From assembly GCA_963702935.1 (NCBI GenBank), contig OY969772.1, forward strand, positions 682,001 to 746,000: DNA of 64,000 bases, in the 5' to 3' direction. Below the pieces are notes generated by a model that was not told the origin of the DNA, made no database searches, and saw nothing but the letters and a program-made list of their open reading frames with translations. The stretch is from DAOTWA01 sp963702935 (lineage in GTDB: Bacteria > Chloroflexota > Anaerolineae > Anaerolineales > Anaerolineaceae). Shown piece after piece: positions 48,476-56,550 of this stretch. Numbering within the stretch: position 1 is the stretch's first letter; the number at the start of each line of letters is the position of its first letter. Position numbers and translations under genes: made by a program.

Positions 48476-49373
48476 CCAAAATGAACAACACCGCCAGCAG
48501 CATGGTCAGCGGCGTGACGACTCCGCCGGCCCATAGCAGGTAAGCCACTTGCTGGTATTCGGGCTTGCGGAAGAAATACAGCCCGCCCAGCAAGTCCACC
48601 AGGTAGGCCATGGCGTCCAGCACGGGCAGGAGCAGCAGCGCCGCCGAGGGCCCCGGGTCGAGGGGAAGGCCGGAAGGGGCAAAGCCCAGCGAGATGGTCT
48701 GCCGGGTGGGCACCACCAGGCCGACCCACACCAGCAGAATCACACCCAGCCCCAGGCCGGCCAGCAGCAGAGCGCGCGCCAGCGGCTTCTCCCACACGCG
48801 CGCCAGCAAGAAGACGGGGTAGACCGAGCGCGAGGCCAGCGGCATCAGGCTGCCCAGCTCGTTGATGCGCGTGAAGGTGCGCATGAAGCGGCCCGAGTCG
48901 GACGGGGAAATGGCGAAAATGCGCTGTGGGGTAGCTACCAGCAGCAGGCCCTGCGTGCCGGAGGCCAGATATTCCACCGGCCCCAGCCCCTCCACGTTGC
49001 GCACGCCGATCAGGACGCCGGGCCAGCGCAGCCAGGGCAGCGGCAGGGACGTGGCCAGGTCGGTGGCCGGGCGCACCCATTCGATTTGCGGCAGGGGCAC
49101 GTCTTCCGAGCGCAATCCCCAGCGCAGGCGCAGCCCGTCGCGCTCCAGGGTGTAGTCGGCGCGCAGCAGCGAATAAGCCCCGTAGATCAGCAGGGGCAGA
49201 GGGGCAAACAAGGCCAGGCCCCCCAACAGGTAGACCAGGAAAAGCCCGCCCACCCTGGCCTGCATCGCCAGCCAGAAGCAGCCCCCCGACCCGCCGCCCA
49301 ATAAGAGGATACCGGCGGCCTGGAAGATCAGACCGTCGCGGCGGGCGGGGATGAAATGGCCAGGCTCGTTCAT
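48471..49373 (-). CDS. membrane protein with bacterial PH-like domain
   Basis: A 300-residue membrane protein: two N-terminal spans (about 14-35 and 42-65), a PH-like region (about 68-165: YTLERDGLRLRWGLRSEDVPL, VEYLASGTQGLLLVATPQRIFAI), and three or four C-terminal spans (about 180-300). The PH part resembles YdbT-type bacterial PH domains. Function is not known. It overlaps the aminotransferase stop by ATGA, so the two are coupled. Confidence 0.75.
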   Translation of the reverse strand: MNEPGHFIPARRDGLIFQAAGILLLGGGSGGCFWLAMQARVGGLFLVYLLGGLALFAPLPLLIYGAYSLLRADYTLERDGLRLRWGLRSEDVPLPQIEWVRPATDLATSLPLPWLRWPGVLIGVRNVEGLGPVEYLASGTQGLLLVATPQRIFAISPSDSGRFMRTFTRINELGSLMPLASRSVYPVFLLARVWEKPLARALLLAGLGLGVILLVWVGLVVPTRQTISLGFAPSGLPLDPGPSAALLLLPVLDAMAYLVDLLGGLYFFRKPEYQQVAYLLWAGGVVTPLTMLLAVLFILE

Positions 49374-50572
49374 AGAGAGGCTTGCAGCGCCCGGCAGACC
49401 TGCTCCACCTGCTCTTCGCTCATGCGCCCGGAGAAGGGCAGCGCCAGGCCACGCGCGCCCAGGTCTTCCGTGGCGGGAAAATCTCCCGGCCGGTAGCCGA
49501 AACGCTCGACCATGTAGGGCTGCAAGTGGATGGGCAGGAAATAGGGCCGCACGGGAATGCCGCGCGCGTCCAGGCGGCGCGCCAGCCCGTCGCGCTCCAC
49601 GCCCGGCGCGGTGTGGATGACGTACACGAACCAGCTCGCCCGCGTGGTGGCGGGGTCGATAGTGGGCGCCTGCACGCCGGGGATCTCCTCCAGGCGCCGG
49701 GCATACCAGGCGGCCACCTGCTCGCGGCGCGCCAGCAGCTCCTCCAGGCGGCCCATCTGCACCGCGCCCAGGGCGGCGCTCATCTCGTCCATGCGGTAGT
49801 TGTAGCCCAGGAAGGTGTGCTGTAGCCAGGTGTCGCCGGGAGCGCGCCCCTGGTTGCGCAAGGCCGAGAGCACGGCGGCGGCGCGCTCGTCGTTCGTGAC
49901 GACCAGGCCGCCCTCGCCGGTGGTGATCTGCTTGTTAGGGTAAAAAGCGAACACGCCAAAATCGCCCAGCCCGCCCGCCTTGCGGCCTTTATACTCCGCG
50001 CCCAGGGCCTCGCAGGCATCCTCGATGACGGGCAGCCCGTAAGTGCGGGCCACTTCCAGGATGGGGTCCAGGTCGGCGGGCTGCCCGAAGACATCCACCG
50101 GCAAGATGGCCTTGAGCGGGCGGCCCGCCTGGGCGCCCTGGCGCGGCAGCCACTTTTGCGCGGCGCTGCCCCCCAGGGCCAGGTCGTGGGCGGCCTGGCG
50201 CACCTGCTGCGGGTCGATATTGCCGGTGCGCGGGTCCACGTCCACGAAAACCGGCACGGCCTGCTCGTAGAGCAGCACGTTGGCCGAGGAGACGAAGGAG
50301 AAAGGCGTGGTGATGACGATATCGCCGGGAGCGATGCCGGCGGCGCGCACGCACAGGTGCAGCCCGGCCGTGCCGGAGCTCACGCCCAGGGCGTAGCGGC
50401 AGCCGGTGTAGGCGCGGAAAGCCTCTTCGAAGGCGTGGATGCGCGGCCCCATGCTCAAGATGGGGGTGTTCAAGACCTCCAGGACGGCCTGGCGCTCAGC
50501 GTCGCCCAGGTCGGGGGAGGACATCGGTACGGTATAATGGGGATGCTTGGGAGAGTCGGGTTCCATGGGCAT
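49370..50572 (-). CDS. DegT/DnrJ/EryC1/StrS-family PLP aminotransferase
   Basis: Sugar aminotransferase or dehydratase of fold type I, 400 residues. GVSSGTAGLHLC binds phosphate, VIEDACEALGAEY contains the PLP-contacting aspartate, and the Schiff-base lysine is in FAFYPNKQITTGEGG. The C-terminal domain carries VRPYFLPIHLQPYM. These enzymes aminate keto-sugars for surface glycans or antibiotics; a partner acetyltransferase of that sort is the gene at 39802, but it is distant. The start may be ATG 50572 (no ribosome site; TATAGT is six bases upstream, possibly leaderless) or ATG 50524. Confidence 0.93.
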   Translation of the reverse strand: MPMEPDSPKHPHYTVPMSSPDLGDAERQAVLEVLNTPILSMGPRIHAFEEAFRAYTGCRYALGVSSGTAGLHLCVRAAGIAPGDIVITTPFSFVSSANVLLYEQAVPVFVDVDPRTGNIDPQQVRQAAHDLALGGSAAQKWLPRQGAQAGRPLKAILPVDVFGQPADLDPILEVARTYGLPVIEDACEALGAEYKGRKAGGLGDFGVFAFYPNKQITTGEGGLVVTNDERAAAVLSALRNQGRAPGDTWLQHTFLGYNYRMDEMSAALGAVQMGRLEELLARREQVAAWYARRLEEIPGVQAPTIDPATTRASWFVYVIHTAPGVERDGLARRLDARGIPVRPYFLPIHLQPYMVERFGYRPGDFPATEDLGARGLALPFSGRMSEEQVEQVCRALQASL

Positions 50573-50596
50573 GATTTTACTATAAATTGCCGCCCA

Positions 50597-50625
50597 TTGC
50601 TTTACCCTGCTAATTGTAGTACTAT
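50597..50625 (+). promoter_or_regulatory. promoter of the DUF5679 gene
   Basis: TTGCTT (50597-50602), 17-base spacer, TACTAT (50620-50625), 70 bases before the ATG. Confidence 0.65.
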
Positions 50626-50695
50626 TATCTCAAATCTCATTATTCAACGCCGGGGTGAGGGGCTCCCAGGCCGCCGGCAGATAAAGGAGAAGGAA

Positions 50696-50848
50696 ATGGC
50701 TGAAACGGCCTATTGCGTCAAATGCAAGCAGAAGCGGGACATGAAGGACGTAGAAAAAGTCACCATGAAGAACGGGCGCCCCGCCATGCGCGGGAAATGC
50801 AGCGTATGCGGCACCGGCATGTATAAGATCCTGTCCACCAGCAAATAA
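50696..50848 (+). CDS. DUF5679 small zinc-finger protein
   Basis: A 50-residue protein, MAETAYCVKCKQKRDMKDVE continuing to KCSVCGTGMYKI. Two CXXC pairs 28 residues apart form a zinc ribbon like the C-terminal fingers of topoisomerase I. DUF5679 proteins are short and widespread in Chloroflexota and other phyla; the role is unknown, presumably nucleic-acid binding. AAAGGAGAAGGA is an excellent ribosome site and a bidirectional terminator follows. Confidence 0.92.
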   Translation: MAETAYCVKCKQKRDMKDVEKVTMKNGRPAMRGKCSVCGTGMYKILSTSK

Positions 50849-50868
50849 GAATTCGCGTTTTCTCAAAA

Positions 50869-50907
50869 ACGACGGGGCTGTCCTACCTACCAGGACAGCC
50901 CCGTCGT
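50869..50907. terminator. bidirectional terminator between the DUF5679 gene and recO
   Basis: A 16-base perfect stem ACGACGGGGCTGTCCT with its complement around a seven-base loop. The minus-strand side is followed by TTTTTG and the plus-strand side by TCTGTTTCG. It ends both convergent genes. Confidence 0.9.
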
Positions 50908-50917
50908 TCTGTTTCGA

Positions 50918-51709
50918 TCAAGCGGGAGGATCGGGCTTCTGCCTGCCCATCTCGCGCACCTCCCGCAAGAAGGCCGGGCTGTTGAGGCCGCGCTCCAGCA
51001 GGTAGGTGAGATAGTGGTTGAGCAAAGCTTCCAGCTCCGCGCGCACCTGGGGAATCACGCGGGCGCGGGCGGCCTCGGCATAGGTGCTCCTCTGGAAATG
51101 GCGCAGGAATTTGAGGGCCGCCAGCGACACCGGCCGGCTGCCCGGCTGAGAGGGCCCGCAGCGCGGGCACAACACCCCACCCAACAAAGGCGAGAAGTAC
51201 TGATCCTGCGGAAGGATCTCCTCTTTGCAGCTCACGCAGTGGGTCAACTGCGGGCGGAAGCCCAGCAGGTCTAGCAGGCGCACCTCGTAATAACGCACCG
51301 GCAGCCAGCCGTCTTCCACAGTAGAGACGCGCGCCAGCGTCTCGGTGAGCAGGCGAAAGAGGGGCGCGTTCTCGCCCTCCTCGTAGGTGAAGCGGTCGAG
51401 CAGCTCGACCACGTAAGCGGCGTAGCCGGTGCGCAGCAAGTCTTCCTTGATGGGCAGGTAAGCGTCGATGGTCTCGGCCTGGGTGACGATGAGCAGGTCG
51501 CGCCCGCGGGCCAGGAGGAGCTGCACGCGCGTGAAAGGCTCCAGGTGGCCGGCCTTGCGCGAGCGCAGGCGGCGCACCCCCTTGGCGATGGCGCGCACCT
51601 TGCCCTGCTCGCGGGTGTACAGCCCGAGCAGGCGGTCGGCCTCGCCCCAATCGGAGTGGCGCAGCACCACCGCTTCCACGCGGAACGAGCGCGGTGAAGA
51701 GGCCATCAT
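50918..51709 (-). CDS. recO: DNA repair protein RecO
   Basis: Recombination mediator that helps RecA load on RecF-pathway substrates, 263 residues. The N-terminal OB fold has VVLRHSDWGEADRLLGLYTR, and GKVRAIAKGVRRLRSRKAGH is typical. The helical C-domain contains the zinc-binding cysteines CVSC and CPRC (THCVSCKEEI, VLCPRCG). The gene lies just downstream of cdd, a common arrangement of DNA and nucleoside maintenance genes. Confidence 0.95.
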   Translation of the reverse strand: MMASSPRSFRVEAVVLRHSDWGEADRLLGLYTREQGKVRAIAKGVRRLRSRKAGHLEPFTRVQLLLARGRDLLIVTQAETIDAYLPIKEDLLRTGYAAYVVELLDRFTYEEGENAPLFRLLTETLARVSTVEDGWLPVRYYEVRLLDLLGFRPQLTHCVSCKEEILPQDQYFSPLLGGVLCPRCGPSQPGSRPVSLAALKFLRHFQRSTYAEAARARVIPQVRAELEALLNHYLTYLLERGLNSPAFLREVREMGRQKPDPPA

Positions 51710-51724
51710 TAATCCTACGGTTCC

Positions 51725-52129
51725 TCAGGCCGGCAGATCTTGCGGGCCAAAGGCGCCGGGGAGCAGGTCTTTGACGGTGGCTTCCTGCAGCAGGCGCCCG
51801 TCTTTATCGACGATCAGCACCCGCGTGTCCAGGCCGAACTCCGCCAGCACCTGGCGGCATGAGCCGCAGGGGGTGCCGCCGTTGTCGGTGACCACGGCGA
51901 TGGCGGTAAATTCGCGCTCGCCCTCGGAGATGGCCTTGAAAACCGCCACGCGCTCGGCGCAAATGGTGACCGGGTAAGCGGCGTTCTCGACGTTGACCCC
52001 ATCGTAGACGCGCCCGGAAGCGGTCAGAAGAGCCGCCCCCACCGCGTAATGCGAATAGGGGACGTAAGCCCAGCGGCGCACGTTACTGGCGGCCTGGATC
52101 AATTGTTGGCGTTCCTCATCTGTCAGCAT
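51725..52129 (-). CDS. cdd: cytidine deaminase
   Basis: Zinc hydrolase of 134 residues deaminating cytidine and deoxycytidine to uridine forms. The zinc and catalytic motifs are TICAERVAVFKA (C-A-E) and GTPCGSCRQVLAEF (PCxxC), with AYVPYSHYAVGAAL near the N-terminus, as in the tetrameric form. It overlaps the HlyC/CorC gene by 14 bases and precedes recO by 15 bases, so it belongs to a glmU to recO operon. Confidence 0.97.
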   Translation of the reverse strand: MLTDEERQQLIQAASNVRRWAYVPYSHYAVGAALLTASGRVYDGVNVENAAYPVTICAERVAVFKAISEGEREFTAIAVVTDNGGTPCGSCRQVLAEFGLDTRVLIVDKDGRLLQEATVKDLLPGAFGPQDLPA

Positions 52130-53417
52130 CGCTCTTCTCCACCTTTACTTCTGATGCAGGCTGGACGCGCCGGGCGCGCACCTTGCGGATGCGCCGGCCG
52201 CTGACCTGTTCCACGGTGAGGAGCACGTCCCCGCTTTCCACCCGCTCGCCGCCCACCGGCACCCGGCCCATCTGCCCGTAGATGAACCCCCCTAGCGTGT
52301 CGGCGGACTCCTTCTGGAGATGGACGCCCATCACCTCGTTGAAATCGTCCAGGTCGATGCGCCCCTGAAAGACGTATTCGTCCGGGCCAACCTGCTGGTA
52401 GAGCATCTCCTCGCTCTGGTCGTATTCGTCTTGCACCTCGCCGATGATCTCCTCGACGATGTCCTCCAGCGTCACCAGGCCGGCGACGCCGCCGTATTCA
52501 TCCACCACGATGGCCATGTGAACGCGCTGCACCTGCATCTCGGCCAGGAGGTCGTCGGCCTTCTTGGCCTCCGGGACGAAATAGGCCGGACGCAGCAGCT
52601 CGCGCATGGCGGCCAGCGGCTCGTCGTCGCGCCCCACCAGCAGCAGGTCCTTGGCGTACAGCAGGCCCACGATGTTGTCGACGGTCTCCTCGAAGACGGG
52701 CACGCGCGAATGGCCGGAGCGGGCCAGCTCCTGCTTGGCGTCTCCCAGGGTGGTGTTGGTCTCGATGGCCAGCACGTCGATGCGGGGCACCATGATCTCG
52801 CGCGCCAGGGTGTCGCCGAACTGGAAGATCGAGTAGATCATCTCGCGCTCGTCCTTCTCCAGGCCGCCTTCGGGCTGATCCTCTTCGACCCAGGTGCGCA
52901 GGTCGTCTTCGGTGGTGGGCAGCAGGCCGGGCTGCACCCGGCCCGGATAGCCGAGCAAGGCCAGCGTCAGAAAGGAGAGCGGGGTGAGGAGAAAATCGAG
53001 CGCGGCGCTCAGGGGAGCCAGGCGCACGGCCCACAGCTCGGCGTGCAGCAGCACGCGCCCCTCGACGGCGTACTCCAGCAGGAGCAGCAGCGCGCCGCTG
53101 AAGAACAGCCCGACCAGGCTCAAGAGCAGGCCGGCGGGCATCTCCCCGCTTTCAAGAGAGACGCCGTAAGCGCGCAAGAAGAGGCTCAGGCCCAGGCCAG
53201 ACAGGGTGAAATGCGACAGAGCGGTGGCCAGGCGAATGCTCACCCGCAGGCGCGGCTTCTCCAGCAGCGCGATGGCGCGCTCGGCCCCCGGCAGCTTTTG
53301 CTCGCGCAGGCCGAGCAGGACGAGCACGCGCGAATTCACCACACTGGAGCGTATGGCCGCCAGAAGCAGGTCTAAAAGGAAGAAGATTCCCAGTGCGATC
53401 CAGAGGGCGTCGTTCAC
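52116..53417 (-). CDS. HlyC/CorC-family CNNM-CBS membrane protein
   Basis: A 433-residue membrane protein related to CorC/YtfL transporters: DUF21 transmembrane domain (1-165), CBS pair (about 200-320, IMVPRIDVLAIETNTTLGDA and HMAIVVDEYGGVAGLVTLEDIVEEIIGE, shown in part), and a C-terminal CorC_HlyC domain (about 340-420, IDLDDFNEVMG, TLGGFIYGQMGRVPVGGE). Members act in magnesium or cobalt efflux or resistance. The stop lies inside cdd (14-base overlap); one base separates the start from the glmU stop. Confidence 0.94.
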   Translation of the reverse strand: MNDALWIALGIFFLLDLLLAAIRSSVVNSRVLVLLGLREQKLPGAERAIALLEKPRLRVSIRLATALSHFTLSGLGLSLFLRAYGVSLESGEMPAGLLLSLVGLFFSGALLLLLEYAVEGRVLLHAELWAVRLAPLSAALDFLLTPLSFLTLALLGYPGRVQPGLLPTTEDDLRTWVEEDQPEGGLEKDEREMIYSIFQFGDTLAREIMVPRIDVLAIETNTTLGDAKQELARSGHSRVPVFEETVDNIVGLLYAKDLLLVGRDDEPLAAMRELLRPAYFVPEAKKADDLLAEMQVQRVHMAIVVDEYGGVAGLVTLEDIVEEIIGEVQDEYDQSEEMLYQQVGPDEYVFQGRIDLDDFNEVMGVHLQKESADTLGGFIYGQMGRVPVGGERVESGDVLLTVEQVSGRRIRKVRARRVQPASEVKVEKSDADR

Positions 53418-53418
53418 G

Positions 53419-54765
53419 TCACTCCACTTTGCGCAAGGGGCGGGCCGGCACGCCCACCACCACCGTGTGCGGGGGCACGTCGTGGGTCACCACGGAGCCC
53501 GAGCCGGTGATGGCTCCCTCGCCGATCTTGATGGGCGCCACCAGCAGCGTGTCGCTGCCGATGAACACACCGGCGCCGATCTCGGTGGGATTCTTCTTGC
53601 CGTCCGGCGAGAAGTTGCAGGTGATGGTGCCGGCGCCGATGTTGACCTCCTCGCCGATGTGCGCGTCTCCAATGTAGGAAAAATGGCCCATCTTGACGCC
53701 CGGCGCCAGGTAGGAATTCTTGACCTCGCCGAAGTTGCCCATGTGCACGCCGGAAGCCAGGTGGGCGCCCTTGCGCAGGTGGCAGAAGGGGCCCATGTCC
53801 ACGTCGTCCTCCACCTGCGCGCCTTCCAGCACAGAAGCGAAGATGGTGCAGCCGTTCCCCACACGCGAATCGCGCAGCACGCTGTTGGGGCCGACGTTGC
53901 AGCCCTGCCCGACATACGTGTCGCCTTGCAGGTAGGTGTTGGGCCACACGACTGTGTCTCGCCCGATGCTCACGCCCGCCTCGATGTACGTGGTGGCCGG
54001 GTCGATCAGGGTGACCCCCGCCAGCATCCAGGCGGTGTTGACGCGCGCGCGCAGGATGGCCTCGGCTTCGGCCAGGTGCACGCGGGTGTTGACGCCGATG
54101 GCTTCTTGCGGATCGTCTAAAGCCAGGGCCTGCACGGGCAGGCCGGCGGAGACGGCCAGGCCCACCGTGTCGGTCAGGTAATACTCGCCTTTGGGAGAGA
54201 GGGGCACGCGCTGCAGAGCCGGCCACAGCCAATCGGCGCGGAAGCAATACACGCCCACGTTCAGCTCGCGCACGGAGAGCTGCTCGGGGGTGGCCTGGGC
54301 CGCCTCCACGATAGCCTGCACGCTGCCGTCCGCGGCGCGCAGCACGCGCCCGAAGTCGTGCAGATCGTCGGCTACCACGGTCAGCATGGTCAGCGGGCCG
54401 GGGTTGGCCTGTTGGGTCTCCAGCAGGCGGCGCAGCGTCTCCGGGCGCAGCAGAGGCATATCTCCGTAGGTCACCAGGACGTAATCGGAGCTCCCGCTCA
54501 GCAGCGGCCCGGCCTGGCCGAGGGCGTGAGCGGTGCCGAGCTGCTCCTCCTGGAGGACAAAGCGCGCCCGCGCACCCAGCGCCCCTTGCACGGCCTCGGC
54601 GCCGTGGCCGACCACGACCACCGGGGGCGCATCCACCAGGCCCTCCACGGCGCGCAGGGCGTAGTGGATCATGGGCTGCCCGGCCAGCGGGTGCAGCACT
54701 TTGGGAAGGTCAGAATTCATGCGGGTGCCCTGCCCCGCTGCGAGGATCACTGCAGTAACGTTCAT
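53419..54765 (-). CDS. glmU: bifunctional GlmU (glucosamine-1-P acetyltransferase / UDP-GlcNAc pyrophosphorylase)
   Basis: Two-step enzyme making UDP-GlcNAc for peptidoglycan and glycans; 448 residues. The N-terminal uridyltransferase (1-225) has LAAGQGTRMNSDLPKVLHPL, then GTAHALGQA and VTYGDMPLL. The C-terminal left-handed beta helix (245-440) carries hexapeptides such as VGPNSVLRDSRVG, and the catalytic-loop region FGEVKNSYLAPGVKMGHFSYIGDAHIG (part: GVKMGHFSYIGD) with TITCNFSPDGKKNPTEIG. It is the first gene of a four-gene run (glmU, CorC-like, cdd, recO). Confidence 0.97.
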   Translation of the reverse strand: MNVTAVILAAGQGTRMNSDLPKVLHPLAGQPMIHYALRAVEGLVDAPPVVVVGHGAEAVQGALGARARFVLQEEQLGTAHALGQAGPLLSGSSDYVLVTYGDMPLLRPETLRRLLETQQANPGPLTMLTVVADDLHDFGRVLRAADGSVQAIVEAAQATPEQLSVRELNVGVYCFRADWLWPALQRVPLSPKGEYYLTDTVGLAVSAGLPVQALALDDPQEAIGVNTRVHLAEAEAILRARVNTAWMLAGVTLIDPATTYIEAGVSIGRDTVVWPNTYLQGDTYVGQGCNVGPNSVLRDSRVGNGCTIFASVLEGAQVEDDVDMGPFCHLRKGAHLASGVHMGNFGEVKNSYLAPGVKMGHFSYIGDAHIGEEVNIGAGTITCNFSPDGKKNPTEIGAGVFIGSDTLLVAPIKIGEGAITGSGSVVTHDVPPHTVVVGVPARPLRKVE

Positions 54766-54801
54766 ACCGAACTCCTGGTTAGAATTGGATTACAGGGAGA
54801 T

Positions 54802-54876
54802 AAAAAACGAGCCATGCACTGCTCACCCGGCAGCGCAAAGCCCGTCAGAGGTAAAAACGGCCAGCCCAGCGGCTGG
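54802..54876 (-). terminator. two tandem hairpin terminators after tRNA-Gln
   Basis: On the minus strand CCAGCC/GGCTGG followed by TTTTT (54853-54876), then GAGC..GCTC followed by TTTTTT (54802-54824). Both lie between the tRNA and glmU, ending the tRNA transcript. Confidence 0.8.
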
Positions 54877-54919
54877 GATTCAGCGTACCCGTTGTTCATT
54901 TTTCCCGGCATCAATCAGG

Positions 54920-54990
54920 CTGGGGCACCTGGATTCGAACCAAGATCCACAGATCCAAAGTCTGGTGTGCTGCCATTGCACCATGCCCCA
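54920..54990 (-). tRNA. tRNA-Gln (UUG)
   Basis: A 71-base cloverleaf. The acceptor stem TGGGGCA pairs with TGCCCCA plus discriminator G, the anticodon stem CAGA/TCTG closes the loop CTTTGGA with anticodon TTG, and the T loop is TTCGAAT. No CCA is encoded (CCT follows), so it is added after transcription. The gene has its own promoter (55002-55031). Confidence 0.97.
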
Positions 54991-55001
54991 ATGCAGGTGC
55001 G

Positions 55002-55031
55002 ATTGTAACATAAATCCGCTCGATCTTGCAA
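55002..55031 (-). promoter_or_regulatory. promoter of tRNA-Gln
   Basis: Minus strand TTGCAA (55026-55031), 18-base spacer, TACAAT (55002-55007). Transcription would start five or six bases before the mature 5' end. Confidence 0.8.
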
Positions 55032-55048
55032 TGGCTTAATTGGTTATT

Positions 55049-55339
55049 CTATCCGGCCGTCGCATGGATTCGTTCCACCCGCTGCGTTGGCCGGCTGCGC
55101 GCCAGGCCATACGTGGATTGTAAGTTCATCCAGAATTCCGGGGTCGTGCCAAATGCCTGTGCAAAACGCCAGGCGGTATCTGGGGTGACGCCGCGCTTGC
55201 CGCGCACAATTTCATTGACGCGCTGCAAAGGCACCCCCACGTGCCGGGCGAAGGCCACCTGGCTGACACCCAATGGCCTCAAGAATTCTTCCAACAGGAT
55301 TTCGCCTGGATGGGTAGGGATACGATTTTCCGGCAACAT
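55049..55339 (-). CDS. HigA-type XRE antitoxin-like protein without a neighbouring toxin
   Basis: A 96-residue helix-turn-helix protein of the HigA (addiction module antidote) type: RIPTHPGEILLEEFLRPLGV, SQVAFARHVGVPLQRVNEIV, then RGKRGVTPDTAWRFAQAFGT and TPEFWMNLQSTYGL, the full family pattern. HigB normally lies just upstream, but there the REC-roadblock gene ends 28 bases away and no HigB frame is seen. So it is an orphan antitoxin, perhaps acting as a plain regulator or an antidote to a toxin elsewhere. The higBA module at 60921 belongs to a different subfamily. Confidence 0.9.
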   Translation of the reverse strand: MLPENRIPTHPGEILLEEFLRPLGVSQVAFARHVGVPLQRVNEIVRGKRGVTPDTAWRFAQAFGTTPEFWMNLQSTYGLARSRPTQRVERIHATAG

Positions 55340-55366
55340 GGTTTACCTCCAACAAACCCTACAGCT

Positions 55367-56527
55367 TCAAGCCGGTACACCCCCTCTTGCCGGGGGCGCC
55401 TCGTCCGCATCAAGGGGCGCGTCCTCCTCCTGGGGGGCCAGGCCCAGCTTGCGCGCCTGCTCGTAGGTGAGCACGTCCGGGCGGATAGGACGATTGACCT
55501 CATCGGTAGCGGATAACGTCTCCCAAAAAGCGTCGGCTTCGGCGGGCTGGGGCCGCTGCGCGGCATCCTGGCCGAGCAAGGCCGCCAGGCTTTCCGTCTC
55601 GCCGGGGAGCTCTTCTTCCCCCGACGCCGGGGCGGGCGCGCTCGCTGCGGCAGCTTCCATCTCAGCCAGAGGCGCGGCCTGGTTACGAGCGGCTTCTTCG
55701 GAAAGCTCCGGCCTGGCCTTCGCCAGCACTTTCTGCAGCGCCTTTATAGCCACCAGCATCTCGTCGTAAGCCACGGCCAGCCGCACCGGGTGGGAAGCGC
55801 TCTTCAAGAGCACCAGCAGGGCGTAGTCCGCGCCCACCGGCGCAGCGGCCAGGTCGAGCTTCTGGCCTTTAAAAGTGAGCACGCAGGCGTGCGCCTCGGC
55901 CCCCAGGGCGCGATCCACCTTCAGAGCAGCGCTCAAGGCGCCCATGACCGCCGGAACGACCTGGGATTCGAAGTCGTCGTCGGGCAGGTCGCCGGCGCGG
56001 GCGATGACGTGGCCGGCCCCGTCCAGCAGCAGGCTGCCCTCGGCGCCCAGGGCCTGGCGCAGGCCGCTCAACAGGTTGGCGACCCCTTCCCTCCCGCCGG
56101 AGGGCGCACCTTCCCCGTTCAGGGAGCCGGACATGGCCAGGGGGGCCTTGGGAGGCAGGCCCAGGTATTCGGCGACTTGATCGAGGAATTGGTTCATGGG
56201 CAACGGCTTGCGGAAGAAGGCCACGCCAGCGGCGCGCGCCTGCTCTTCCATGCCAAACTCCGACTGGCCGGTAATCTGGATGACCTTCAAGCCCTGGATG
56301 CGCTGGCTCATGCGGCTGGTCAGCTCCTGGCCGGAAAGACCGGGCAGGCGCAGATCGGCGATCAACAGATCGACCGGCAGGCGCGAGGCTTCCAAGAGGG
56401 CCTCTTCCGCCGAAGGCATGATCATCACATCGATGGAAGGGTCGAGGGTAGCCAGCGCCGCGCGGATCAGGCGGCCCAATTCGAGGGCATCATCAACAAC
56501 CAAAACCCGTTTGGGGGACATATTCAA
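55367..56527 (-). CDS. response regulator receiver with roadblock/LC7-like domain
   Basis: A 386-residue two-domain protein. The receiver (1-125) keeps VVDDA, the phosphoacceptor in LLIADLRLPGLSG, T in IQITGQ and K in FFRKPLP, so it should be phosphorylatable. Residues about 145-265 (ANLLSGLRQALGAEGSLLLD to YALLVLL) look like a roadblock/LC7 domain, the module that interacts with small Ras-like GTPases in MglB-type systems. The rest is an Ala/Pro/Glu-rich linker and a short tail YEQARKLGLAPQEED. No kinase or GTPase gene is adjacent. Confidence 0.82.
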   Translation of the reverse strand: MNMSPKRVLVVDDALELGRLIRAALATLDPSIDVMIMPSAEEALLEASRLPVDLLIADLRLPGLSGQELTSRMSQRIQGLKVIQITGQSEFGMEEQARAAGVAFFRKPLPMNQFLDQVAEYLGLPPKAPLAMSGSLNGEGAPSGGREGVANLLSGLRQALGAEGSLLLDGAGHVIARAGDLPDDDFESQVVPAVMGALSAALKVDRALGAEAHACVLTFKGQKLDLAAAPVGADYALLVLLKSASHPVRLAVAYDEMLVAIKALQKVLAKARPELSEEAARNQAAPLAEMEAAAASAPAPASGEEELPGETESLAALLGQDAAQRPQPAEADAFWETLSATDEVNRPIRPDVLTYEQARKLGLAPQEEDAPLDADEAPPARGGVPA

Positions 56528-56550
56528 ATTATATCATGGGGCCGAAAATT

